Assembly (NCBI GenBank): GCA_009741485.1
Contig: CM019215.1
Span: 77,029,845 to 77,093,844, forward strand
Reading direction: 5' to 3'
From: Malurus cyaneus samueli
Lineage: Eukaryota; Chordata; Aves; Passeriformes; Maluridae
DNA length: 64,000 nt
The notes beneath the pieces were generated by a model that saw only the letters and a program-made list of their open reading frames with translations, made no database searches and was not told the DNA's origin. Within the stretch, counting starts at the first letter, position 1. Each line of letters starts with the position of its first letter. A program made the position numbers and the translations under genes. Below are positions 38,505 through 51,062 of this stretch, piece after piece.

Positions 38505-41500
38505 CTCCCTAGTAACTGTAATTGATTTATTTGATAAAAATATTGAAAGTTTGAATTAAAATAAAAAAGGAACATTGCTTCCACTATCAGTCTAACAGCA
38601 CCTCCATTAAGCACATGGAAAATGTAAAAATCTAATAACATTAAAAGAAATGTAATACACTGAAGCCATATGTTCTTGTTTGATATGGGACATGACCATG
38701 TTTTTTAGTCTTATTAGATTAACATAACAGATCCAAGATGAATTCATAAGGTGGCCATTGAATAAGCAAGCAAACAATCTGTCTCGGTTCCAGCAAGGCA
38801 CCTGGAGCCATGATGCTGTGTCTACTCGTGTGCAGAAGCAAGCTCTCTGAGTAGAAGTCAAACACCTGTACAAGGGCAACTTTATGTTGTCTTTTGCAAA
38901 CCGCTCAGGATTTGAGATAATTTTTATTATCACTTTATGGCTTGTGGAAACAAAAATTGCTTTCTTTCTTCTGAAAACCACTGCCAAACAGATGTTTTTT
39001 TTTTCAGTGCAGTGCCTTTTATTTTAATTTCTTGGAAGCCACTGGCTTTCTTTGATATTACCAGAACCCAGGGGTTTTCACCAGCAGTGCACCTGAACCT
39101 TTCTAAATGTTCAAAAATATGTGTTGTCGATTGTTTACATATTTACATGTCCTGGATTAGACTCCACTGCTGAAAAGCACCATAGTTTTCAATTATGATT
39201 TTCAATTTTAAAATTAAAAAAAAAAATCATAAAATTGCTGTTCAAAGTATCTGGTTATCAGTTATGTCCTATAACAAAGTTATTTATTTTCCTTTCATCT
39301 CTGTGGTGAGAACTGATCTAAGCACTTCTATTAAACATAATGACAGTGTTAATGGTGTTTTATTCCCCCAATACATGCATGGCTTCACTGGTCATGACTG
39401 TTCCTGGGGGTTCTAGGCCTCACCTCATTTCTTTTCTATCAGGCTTTCCACAATAGACATTCCAGCTTAAAATTTTATATGGTTGCTTTCGGCATGTAGA
39501 ATTTCAAACAGAGTAAAATATTTTGGTAAATTTATTTCTGAAGTTATTTCTAGAGAAAAGGGCAAACAATTGGAAATCTAAATAAATAACTGTAATCTTC
39601 AAGTTTTAAGGACAAAATTTTCTGCCTAAAATAGGAAAATATAAATAAAAGAAAGGGTAGAATCCTAAAAAAGATTTTACATTTTGTCAGCTAAATTGGC
39701 TCCTCTATAGTCTCAAAATTTCATTGTTAAAAGAAAAGGTGCACCACCAGCTATCATAGCTTAAAATCCCACATTCCCAGGCAAAATCCGCTTCATTGCA
39801 TATCACTTCACTCGCAACACGTTCTATGAGATTCATCTTTTACGCGATTTAGGGATTAGCTGGTTTACAAGTAAGCATTGTAGTAATTTAAGATAAAGCA
39901 AAAATGCTGTGATCTACAAATAAATGCCAAGCCCAAGATGCCTACACAATGCACATTTTCTACACACAATCCCATGTGCAGGTATGACAAGATCTTGTTT
40001 TGAAGCGGTTTTGTACTAAAGTTCAGTGGTTAAGCCGAGATTCATCCAAGAGCTGGTGGATGTTAGTAAGGGAGGAACTAAAACTCTGTAGACTTGACAC
40101 CAGAATCTTGTCTCAAAAAATGCAAACTCTCTTCACCTCAAGGGCCGGAACAACAACCATAGGCAAGACAGTAGTTTACTAACAACGTTTCCCCACTTAA
40201 TTGTTGGCAGATTACAGATGAGTATGTCCTCTTTTAAGAAAAAAATTCGAGAAAACAGAATCTTCCCTTCTCACATCAGAAAATACTATAATCACTTTTA
40301 TTTAATCCTGACAAATAGTGTGAGGTGTGAGTGTGGTGTGTGACCCCCAGGGGTGTCTATAAAATAAATTAAAAAAATAAAAAAAAAAAGTTTTTATTCT
40401 TAATTTCCTTAAGGATTTTTTAAAAATTGTAAGACTTATACAAATGTAACATGGTGACAGCATGCAATTTGAATAGTTAATAAACAGGTTCACTTCATCA
40501 CCTGCAGTATTACTTGTCAGTATAAAGAAAAACCCTAACAACACCTCTAAAAACATCCAATGCCTGAGCAGACTAATAGAAATCAAGTAACAAAAAACAC
40601 CTCAAAATCCATTTATTTCTTTCAAAATACTTTCTTCTGTTCTGGAGTTTATAAAACAGAATATTTCTGAAAAAACACCTGTGAAGATAAAATTCTATTA
40701 AATTATTCCAGCAAGATAATGGCATTTGGAAGTCATTGAGTAGCCCAAATGTCCTCTGGAGGATCTGAGAAAGTGGCAGCAGAAGTCCATTTAACTGTGA
40801 TGCCAACAACTACGACTACACAGATGTAGCAGAGAGAGAATAGGTAATCCTAATATAACCCAAGATTCCTTTTGTCTATTCTCCCTTTCCAGCTACATGA
40901 AAAATGCAGTGGCAATAAAGAGTTTTCTGCTGATGATCTGGGTAAGACGATTTTCACCCTTGATAACTCTTTTGAGAAATTTCAACCAAGGATAGTGGAA
41001 CCAGGGGGAGGGGGCAGTCAGGGTGTGAAACTAAGAAACCTCCAGATGTACATGATTTTTCCATAAAGCAGAAAAGTTATATTTGTCATCTATTCCTATC
41101 TTGCAAAGAGTAAGAATTGCAAAGAGAATGGAATTCAAGGGTTCTAATTACATGTTATTATGATTTACACTGACACAGAAATGACTAAGCAGCAAGAAAC
41201 TATGCTCAACAATATAAAACCTTCACTTTTAATTTTACAGAATATTTTTATTAACCTGAACTATAAAAGATCTTATTACTTTCTTGAAATTTAATATTTT
41301 AATCCATAAAGTTAATGATGCTTTATATAGCTTTTATGCCCCTATGCTTTACATGTTTGCACATGAAATTCCTAACATATAAGAACATGTAAGTCTTGGA
41401 AAAAAGTTAGAAACAGGACACTGTAGTGCTTCTTCCTTATGAAACAATTTTCCCAGGAAGTGACATTATAAAATACTGTGAAATTATAACACTGGCACAT

Positions 41501-42002
41501 CACCTTGTTATTGTCAATTCAAGGGCACACCTGGAGATTCAGATGGCTGGGAAAAAGTCCACAGCTGTGATAAGTGCTATGCCCTATTACAATTTCATGA
41601 CAAGCATAGTAGTAATTTTACATATGAATATACCCACTGCAGAGCATGAAAAGTTTATGATTCACTTAACTATCAAACATTGGAGGAACACATTATGCAT
41701 AAGGAAAAGAAATAAATGAGACTTTGGAGCAGAGGCAATGTTCTTGTTTCTCAACAGGGTAAGAACCACAATCCTCTATGTCTGCAGCAAGTCACTGAGA
41801 TGAGAATAATTCAGCTTAATCCAGCCGGAACAGCAGAACAAACAAACAACGCAAATCACACTCTTCTCTGTTTTCCTAGTTCACTGGAGCAAGCACCAGT
41901 GCCAGTAACAGCATTGTCTGAGGCTAGGAAGTCAAACTGAAGTGTTTAATGAAACACTAGGAGTGTGTTTGCAGTTCTATTAAAATGTAGCTACTAACCC
42001 AA
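38505..42002. other. AT-rich unique sequence, no gene seen
   Basis: No exon, RNA gene or recognised mobile element. The frame at 38607-38987 (126 codons, minus strand) is the longest here and matches no protein I know. Confidence 0.45.
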
Positions 42003-42047
42003 TTTTTTTGTTTTTTGGGGTTTTTTTTTGTTTTGGTTTTTTTTTTT
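42003..42047. repeat. G/T-only tract
   Basis: T-runs of 6-12 broken by one, two or four G, ending in CCC. Confidence 0.95.
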
Positions 42048-43136
42048 CCCAGTTCTGAGAGATGCACCCTTTAGCAATGCTCACAGCATCCATGACAGTG
42101 GGAGGAGATGATGGTCTTCTAATGTTTTTAGCTTCAAGAGTCGGATCTGAGACAAGACAGAGACCTGGAAAATAACCCTGTTTCTGATTCCTTTATCTTC
42201 TCAGTGCCACCATATATTTTGTTCTGTTAAATCAGACCTCTCAGACAGATTGGAAGCAAAAGCAATGCCCCTTTAACACCAGAACTGGCAGCTCCATAAT
42301 TCCCTAATGATGGAGAACACACAAGCCAGGAATGGATACATTCGGGCCAACAGTGGGTAGACAATTACTGATTATCCAGAAACGTAATTTAAATATTTAA
42401 CTGTTACTCCCAGTTAGGAACCAGGTGTAACCCTGATTTTCACATCAAAGGGATGTGTAATTGAACATGTGTGAACCCTATAACTTATGCTACACAATGC
42501 ATGACCTAAAGGGATCCATCCCTGGTACTGGGAATCCTCCAGCACTTGACCTGCAAGTTCCTTCTTGATGCATTCAGGTTATTTCAAAGGTATAAGCTTG
42601 CACTAGTAACTTTTATTGCAGGGCTAACACAGGTTCTATTTTTATTATTGAAGCTATCAGGTTTTTCATTTTGAGTGTATGATTATGTAATATTTGTACC
42701 AATCTAACTACAGAATGTGCTCACACACTCTTCTCCGTCACCTGCTAATTGACAAAGCTACTCTTGCTCATTTTATTTATGTGCACTTCACTCTAAACCT
42801 TCTCAGGATTTGGGGTTGATCCTGTCTATTAATCTACCAGGATAACCAGGGTTTGGTGCCAAGTGGCAGAATTTACAAAAATCATCCACTTTGCAATCAG
42901 AAAGAACAAAATCATGGGGCTGGATTTCAACCTAACCATGGTCATTTTGTCTCAGTGTATTATTATTGTATCTTAATTTCCTGTTATGAGTGATGAAAGG
43001 GATGGAAAGGCACTATCACTACAATACATATAATATGAAATCAGCTTTGATCAAACAAACCTATCATTATTTTGTCATCACTTGATGGAACAAAAACCTG
43101 CTCTAAACCCCACAAAACCTCTAGAAGTGCTCTGGA
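42048..43136. other. Unique sequence, no gene seen
   Basis: Slightly less AT-rich than its surroundings, but no exon or repeat family recognised. Confidence 0.4.
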
Positions 43137-43175
43137 ATATATATATATATATATATATATTTTAATATATATTTA
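43137..43175. repeat. AT microsatellite, 12 units plus a decayed end
   Basis: Pure AT from 43137 to 43160, then TTTAATATATATTT. Confidence 0.95.
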
Positions 43176-46100
43176 AAAAATCCTTTCGGTCTTGTTTATT
43201 GAAAGAGTTTTTAGAAGTGGCATTGTCACACTATGCAATGAGTTTTTCTTGGCATATTTACTAAGTTCACAATCAATATGAAAATTATAGCCAGTGCTTC
43301 ATCTCTGAAATCTATTTTACATTAGCAAAGGTTTTATTTGGCTACAATAAATCTATTCCATTTAAGTCTGATGACTTTAATCAATTTATTCTCCTATTTT
43401 TAGTTCACAGGACACTAGGGAAAATCTGAGCTGCCATCATTTTGAATGAAATTGATGTAACAGAGAGACAAGTGACAACCACAGCTGGTGGGAGAGGGCG
43501 ACGCTCCCACCATATTCCTCTCAGCAGCAGCCAGGCACCACAGGAGGGCTCTCAGTTATCAGACAACTCCTGGGGTAATTCCTAGTGTTGGTCACCAGAA
43601 AAAGGAAAAGGCAAAGACCTACACTCAACAGTCCTGGGAAGATACTGAGTTGATTTGTCTGTAAAGTGATGAAGACACCACAAATTAACAAAAATTGAAG
43701 TACCAACATTACTTTTTTCAGCATACTGACATGACATTTATTGGGAGAACTCACTCATTGTATTCATGATTTATTTGAAAAGCTAGTTAAGAAAATTCAG
43801 TTAAAACCAAAATTAATTATTAAAGAAAAAAAAAAAAAAACAAAAAAAAAACCAAAACCAATTCTATATGATAGACATTTCCTCAGACACAGGAGGAGCT
43901 GCTAAATCAGACTGTTCTACATTTCAACATCAAAGATATGTGCTTACACACAGCATACAGTTAAGGCACACATTAGATTAAAGTCAAATGTTACTATCAG
44001 TAAAACTTGATTGGCATTTCTTAATAGTTAAATTTTACTATTCAAATTCTATTTGGCCCCTATCTGTGAGATAATCTGATAAAAGAAAAAAAAACAAAAA
44101 AACAAAAAAACAAACCACCCTAAAATTGCCCAGCTCCCCAGGACTACATAAATTCTTTATTTCAGACAGTGGCTATTCAGAAGAGCAATGTGTTATAGAA
44201 ATACACACAAACAGAAGGGCTGGAAATGAAGATGTGAAATGTTCCTAATGCTAGCATTAAAAACCCGAATCAAACAAAACAACGAAGATTGGGGGCTGCA
44301 AATAAGATTTTCTTAGAAAATTACCAAAACTTTGTGCAGCTGCACTGCCAGGTGGGACATTATGTTGTATTATGGAGAAAAGAGTCGATTTAATGCTTAA
44401 TGCTATTGTTTTCTCATAAGATGTAATTTAGCAGTACTAGTCCTAGCATCAGAAAAAGATTTATCTGAAACATTTGTTAATGACTGGTATAAACACTTTC
44501 CTGGAACCTATAAAAACCCCAGGCAGCTATCTATTTTCCAAAGGACTGATCAGGGTGGATGACAACTCACATTACATGTTTTACCTTCACATTCTCTTGG
44601 CAAACACCAAGCGATTTTGGGATTCATCACAAGACAAGCATGAAGAATTACTTTGAAATATATTTATATAAAAACCTGGCAATTTTACACACATTTTTCA
44701 TAAAATTAACAATTTAACAAAGTTAGTTTTCTGAGACTTTCTCTAGTTGGCATTTTAATCTTTGAGTGTAGAAAACACTTCAAGCACAAATCCATCATTT
44801 TAAGTTATTTTTCAATTAAAGCTCTTCAAAATAGTAAGAACTCTTTCCATATCCACAAGTCTTTCCATGTACAAAGTAATTAAATACCTCAATTAACATC
44901 CTAGAATTAAGCCAAAACAATGATTTCTGTTACCTTATTTCTCAGATTCTAAATCTTCTTCTATTTCAAATATAAAACATTTCAAACGAACAGTTCAACA
45001 AACCCCAAACATTTCTGCAAATAGAGGAAGTTATTTTTGGCATTATTTGTGAAGACGAGTTATGAACTAATTTCATCATTCTAGAAGGCATCATGGAAAC
45101 AAAGTTATTAGCTGCTACCATAGTGTTTCACTTTTGTGATGCTGAGGTTTATAAGTGCTAATGCATAGATCATCTGACTGTATTTTCTTATTTTAATGAA
45201 GAATATTTTAGGCATTTAAGTCAAATACAAATTATGTAGAAAACCTATAATGGTTAATTGTGGGACTGTTTTTTATTCAACAGCAAAATCAACAAGAAAG
45301 TAAAGTTGAAGCTTAGAATCTTTTAAAGTGATTCTTAGATCACCCAGATGTAGTTTCTTCTTACTCAAAAAGTTATATTGCTTGCAAAAACAGAAAAAAA
45401 AAAAAAAAAAAAAAACAAACCAAAAAACCCCAAAAAATAAACTTCCATCCTGAAAAAAGAACCAAACAATAAAAATACACCATTGTACTAGTTGTAAAAC
45501 TTACTATATTCAGACACTAGCTACTGAAGGAGAAGCTTTAAGTTAACATATAGATATGATTTCAGATATGGTTTCCAAGAAACTCATAATTTGATGTTCA
45601 GATAGCAGTAAAAAAAAAAAAAAAAAAAAAAAAAGGAAAAACTCAGCAGCCACTGTCACCACAGTAGTATCTTGCATTGATATTCTGAAAGGAAGCACCA
45701 CTGACACAATCTTACAGGAACTATCATAGTTACAGGCCAAGGGAGTAAATTAAAAACAGTATGATAGCTGTCTCCACATTTTTACAAGCCAAGCAACATG
45801 ATACTTGAGATTGGGTTCTGTTTTAGCAACACGTTTTTACAGGCCTGCTGCTGTGCTCAAACTGAGTAGTCCCAGTGTCTTTGCTGCTCAAGGGGGGCAG
45901 CACAGACACCATGTACAGCTTCATCTCTGAAGCTTTCCAATTACAACTGGAGTCCTCTGAGTTTCCTCCTATGATAAAGTCTCCTCACAGAAGAATTTAA
46001 AGGGCTTCTCTTCAGTGATCTTTCTTAGATCTGTTTTCTCTCAATGTCTGGCTTCCTGAGAACTAGATTGGCTCTCTTTCCTTATATAAAATATAAAACA

Positions 46101-47919
46101 CAGCCACCATATCTGAAAGTATTTTTTTTTCATGAAGAATGGAATCTAATAACATATTCTGAGACAAAGAAGCTTCTAGATAGCGTAAATATGGTGCACT
46201 TACATCATAGAAACATACTGATCTAAAAGGGCATTGTTCTTTCTCAAAGCTTTACCAATTACATAATACTAAAAAAAATAATGATGTTCTTTTCTTATTT
46301 TGATAATCTGAGAAAAAGCAGATAATTATACAAATAAACATCAAATCATGGGATAGACAATATACCTTGACTATTTTTGCAATAAGATACTACAGCTTTT
46401 TCTCTGCTCCTCATAATTAATGTGTTCCATATGCAATCAGTTACATGGGAACTAAAATTATAAGCCCAAATCCTTCCTATATACTTCCTTCTAAGTCTTC
46501 ATAGAAAACTAGTTATAATTTTGTCAGGAAAACTGGAAAGGAAGACAATGAGAATACATACTCAACATGTCGACATTTTGGTACAAAAAAATGAAACAAC
46601 AGTGAAAGCAGAAGTGAAAACCTCCTCATTGTTCCCCAGTCTCAAATGAGCCTCATGTGTGACTTATACATGGGTGAAACTCTTAGAGCCTTTGCTATGA
46701 TTAAGGACAGCAATTTGTTATGTGTTCCAAATTAATTACTTCCTGCTATCATACAAAATACAAACCACTACCAGAAAATTGTAGTAGCAAGTTTCATAGT
46801 ACAATAAAGAAAGTGAAAAGCTAAATAATTATATTTTAATTAGAATCCTTGAAATCAATCAACCAAACATAAAAGAACTCCGATAAGAAAAAAAAATGCA
46901 CAAATTACTTGTGTACTTGTGCCACCTACTGGATATTGTTGAACAACAACAAAAACTAGCCAATAACACTAATTGGATTTGCTGTTGGAATTCTGGCAGG
47001 AATTTGTTTCTACATATTCCCTGATAAATTAAACTGATACCCAATAATACAGCTAAGTGTACAAGTTTCCCAGAAATTGCTACATTCACAAGTGTTGTGT
47101 CTCTTCTGCTTCAAAACTTCAGAACTACAAAGGAAATACATCAAGCTGCCTTGAACAACTTCTCCATTCTACCTGGGTCAGATTCTTCCAACAATTTTTT
47201 GCTAAAAGCAATAAACTTGGAAGAATCCAACTTGTGTGTTACAGATGCACAGTGTAACAAAGCCAACATGAATCCAATTGCTGGAAGTCCTTTAGAATCA
47301 TACTACCGTGATGGCTCATTTCCCCTCCTGATAATATTTATCAGCAATGCTGTATGCAACTTGATTAGGATCATCCCGTAGGATAGAATTTCCATGGTAG
47401 TAAGACACTGTTAATTTTCTCGGTACTGTTCATATGTGCATGGATAAAAAAATAATTAGTTGCAAGGTAAGTATTTTACCTAGGGAGGGAATATAGTTTC
47501 AAGTCTTTGAAACTCAGTGTTTGAATCTAAGGTCTTAATCAGCTCTATATAGCATAACATTCAAGTCCTCATTTATGTGTGCACTTATGTACTCAGTTTA
47601 TTACAGTCAGCTATCTAGAAAGTGGAAACGCAGAAGAGTAATGCACAATAGAATTTGGCACAAATTAAATCTTCAATTACACAGTAATTTTTCGCATGCA
47701 ATCATGTGTCTGATTGAACTTTTAAGTTCTTATCTTCTCTGCAAGCGTTTTTGCAAATACCTCTAAACATTACAGACTAGATGCACCAGCAGAACTTAAA
47801 AGATAATTTAATACAATCACATTTCTCAAGAGTTTTTGGTCAGTCTTCTGGATTTGTAGCTGAGCTAAGAATTAAGAAACTGCACCTGAAGGTTTCTGTA
47901 TGTAACTTCTCAAGAATGT
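43176..47919. other. AT-rich unique sequence with A/C tracts, no gene seen
   Basis: No gene recognised in 4.7 kb. A/C tracts lie at 43826-43860, 44081-44120 and 45386-45440. A nearly pure A-run of 24-25 is at 45610-45634. Frames at 46859-47089 and 47057-47381 overlap each other on opposite strands and resemble no protein. Confidence 0.5.
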
Positions 47920-47967
47920 AAAAAAAAAACAAAACCAAAAAAAAAACCAAAAACAACAGAAAACCCC
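47920..47967. repeat. A/C tract
   Basis: A-runs of 3-10 broken by C or CC and a single G. It lies just left of the GC-richer block at 47990. Confidence 0.95.
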
Positions 47968-47989
47968 ATGCATTTGAATGAAAATTAAT

Positions 47990-48790
47990 TGTATTTCAGC
48001 ATGGGCACTTGGTTTTCTTGTGGTAACTTATATTAAGATCCACAAGCGAGGTGTACCTATTCCTATTTGGATGGCTGACCTTACGAAACATGTTAGTTTT
48101 AAGAAGAGCTTAGGATATGCGAACGGGGCTAGGACACCAAGGAAAGCTTGGCTTTAGTGCTCACCACCAGAGTCACCAGTTTGGGTGTGGTATCCTGTAT
48201 CTGTGTCACAGCTGTCTGGGTCAATCTATTTCAGCAAACATCTCATTTTTGCTTAGCTGATGTTGCCAAGGCAGTAGCAAAGGCAGAGTGCCCACGGTAG
48301 CAATTATGGCACATGACCAGGGGTAAGGAAGCGTCTCAGTGTCACCATTCAGAAAGCACTCTGGTGGTCACAGTGCCACCAACAGAGACTTTCATTGCTC
48401 TGTGAAGGGCCAAAGCCCCTCCCAGCTGCTGAGTCCAGTGAGTGAGGGGTGCCCATTTGACCCCTTACACACCCCACTGTCACACAGGCAGATCAGGTTT
48501 CCCAACCAGTTTGAGGTTAGGTTTTCCTTAGCAGAATCCCAGCTACCTCTTTCCATAAAGTCACTAATTTATGGTGCAGTAACATAGAAATAGCCTGAAC
48601 TACTGTCTTCGAGGAAGAACCTCTGAAAAAGGAACTCCTGGGTTTTATACCCTCACAGTGTAAGTGTGTCACGGGCTGGGGTCTTCCAGATGAGTGACCA
48701 CATGTATTTGTGGTCATATACATACCCATTATCTACGTACATCTTGGGCTGAGGTCCTAACAGCTTATACATAGGCTTTCCCTTTCTCAA
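47990..48790 (-). mobile_element. Candidate degraded LTR, GC-richer block (tentative)
   Basis: This block is clearly richer in G and C than the DNA on both sides. On the minus strand a TATAAAA box reads from 48648 to 48642 inside GGGTATAAAACCCAGG. GC-rich sequence with a GTGACACACTTACACTG stretch lies upstream of the box and a pyrimidine-rich run downstream, an arrangement like the U3/R border of an LTR. I cannot match it to a named family, find no convincing terminal TG...CA pair and see no target-site duplication. It could equally be an unrelated old repeat or a promoter-like unique segment. The 82-codon frame at 48339-48587 has no recognisable domain. Confidence 0.3.
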
Positions 48791-51041
48791 CAGGCAGGTG
48801 GAATATATGAAAAGTCAGAAACAAAGAAGAAGCTTCAATTCAGAGAGACCAAAAATTGTTTCCAGTCACCATATTCTCTTCTGGTAGAAAGAACTGAACT
48901 CTCATCATGGCCCAATATAACTTTGTTTTGATGGGACATACTGGTTTTTGAAATGAAAACACTGTTAAACGACTGTATCGTTCTTCCTTGAGTATTTATA
49001 TTCCACGTAGCAGGGTTTCAGAGAGTTATGACACAGATACTCTGCAGTGAGAATATAATGTCAGGCCATAAAACATCACAAGTTTGTACATGTATTTTCA
49101 GACAACTGTCAGACACTTCCAATGTCTGCCAGCAGGCATAACCTGTTTCCAAGTACTTTTAACACACTTGTATATAAACGGAGGATGAACTTAGATCAGT
49201 AAAGCTAGTTTTGCTGAACAAAATATGCACAGTGGCGTATGAAGTCAAAGGATTTACCATCTTAGCTTCAAAAGAAGAATAAAACAAAACAAAACAAAAA
49301 AAAAAAATAAATCAAAGGTGATGTGTCTTAAAAACATTTATAAAAATGTTAACCTCAAACAGTTTATCCTGCAACATTATTGCCTGATGTTTTCCTAGCA
49401 TTTCATCTCATCAAAAAGCATATAAGCATTTCATCTAACTCTACACTTCCTACACAGATTTGCCAGAGAGGGAAAGCTATGCCAAATCACATGACGTTTC
49501 AACAATGCTACTGCTACTTATGGGAGTGATGATGAACAAGTCTTTGGACCTGATTGTCTGTTGTCCATTTTAAATGTTCTGAAGGGAAGTACCTTTCTTT
49601 TTTTCCCCTGGTTGTTCATCTTCTAATGCACACTAATTTTTTTTTAAAGAATTCATGAGCACAAGAATTGCTCAGCTCGTGTGTTGTGTTAGGAGGGACA
49701 TGCTGGATGGGTGGAAAGATGGCCTTGAGATCAAATGAGGATGCTCAAATGGAGAAAGCTTCCTGGAGTTCAAGATGGGCAGAAACAGCAAGAGAGCACA
49801 GAAGGAACTCGCAGACGGTGCATCTGAGAGACTCTTGAGGAGATACAGGGAGCATAGGTACTGCCAAGTTTTGACAGGAGGCAGACAAAGTTATTCTCCT
49901 AAGAATCTAGAGGTCTGTGTGTGAAGAACTGGAAATCACTTGGAGAGCAAGGCTGTGGAAAAAAAATCCCAAACTGCTCTACAAGAGTAGAACAAGCAGG
50001 GAGATTCCAGTTCCTGTCACTTCCAGATGTTAAAAGTTGAATTCTAACTTCTTTCCAAAAATATGCTTTCATCTGGTTAATGTTTCATTAAACCTCAGAT
50101 GGATGTATTTTCAGTGCATTTATTTAAAGAAATGGTGCCAGCACATATACTCCAAGATTCTCTCAGAGTTGGATCTTGTCAAAAATACATAGAGTAGCAA
50201 TTAACATTTGTTAAAAGTCATGCCCACAGCAATGTGAATTTTGAACCACATCCTACAACCATGGCCCAGTCCAAATCCATGGATAATGATACCAATGAAG
50301 GAATTGAGCGGTAAATTAACCTGATCTTCCTCACTATTAAAACAGACATTTAAAGCTGACGTGGAATTCATAAAAATAAATATATATAACAGTAGAATTC
50401 AAAGCTTAAAAAAGAAAATACTTAGTGATATTTTGAGGCAGGTTTATTTCCAATATTTTAATATAGTAGCAGTCTTAAAACTTTAAAAAACAAAACAAAA
50501 CACCATAATGTAGAAAGTTAATAATTTTCAAGTAAGAAGCAGTTTCACCCACCAGTTCTACAAAATGGATAACAGTAGTCTAAGTTTCCAGAGATACCAG
50601 AGTAAGGAAATTCCAAACTAGGAATGCAATATATTCTGATTACTAAGAGACCATGTTTTTTAAGAAAGGAGAAGAGTAAAGACTTTCTTCTCAGAGTGTC
50701 TTTATAATTCTGCAACATAGAACATATTTTCAAACTTTTCTCCTCAACTACAGACATCAGAAGAACGCTCTTTTTTTTTTTTTTTTTTAATGAAACCAAA
50801 GATTCACTTCTTCCTTCACATCAGAAGCCTGGGTTTTAGAAAAACAGCTACATCCACAGCAAACCTTACAATTAAAATCATCAGGTGTGATGACCTTTGC
50901 ACTACCCATGACCCAAAGAAGCTTCTTTTAAGAACAAAAATATAAAACACCCCTCCATGTCCTACTTTTAGATTTTCAGAAGACGACCACCCATAGGTCT
51001 AAAGAGAAGAATTTTACTCTGAACAATAAACACAGGCAGGA
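48791..51041. other. Unique sequence, no gene seen
   Basis: No gene recognised. An AAAAC-type run lies at about 49280-49306 and a T-run at 50771-50788. The part 49680-50010 is less AT-rich and might be an old repeat, but I could not align it to CR1 or to an LTR. Confidence 0.4.
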
Positions 51042-51062
51042 GGGGTGGGTGTGGGAGGGGGG
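51042..51062 (+). other. G-quadruplex motif
   Basis: Four G-runs of 4, 3, 3 and 6 (51042-51045, 51047-51049, 51053-51055, 51057-51062) with loops of 1, 3 and 1 bases satisfy the usual four-run pattern. Short loops favour a stable fold. It stands alone in AT-rich DNA, with no CpG island or promoter nearby. Confidence 0.8.

Noticed and set aside
41003..41027. Second G-quadruplex motif in the GGGGGAGGGGG stretch
   Set aside because: Only three distinct G-runs of three or more are present, so it does not meet the four-run pattern without splitting runs.
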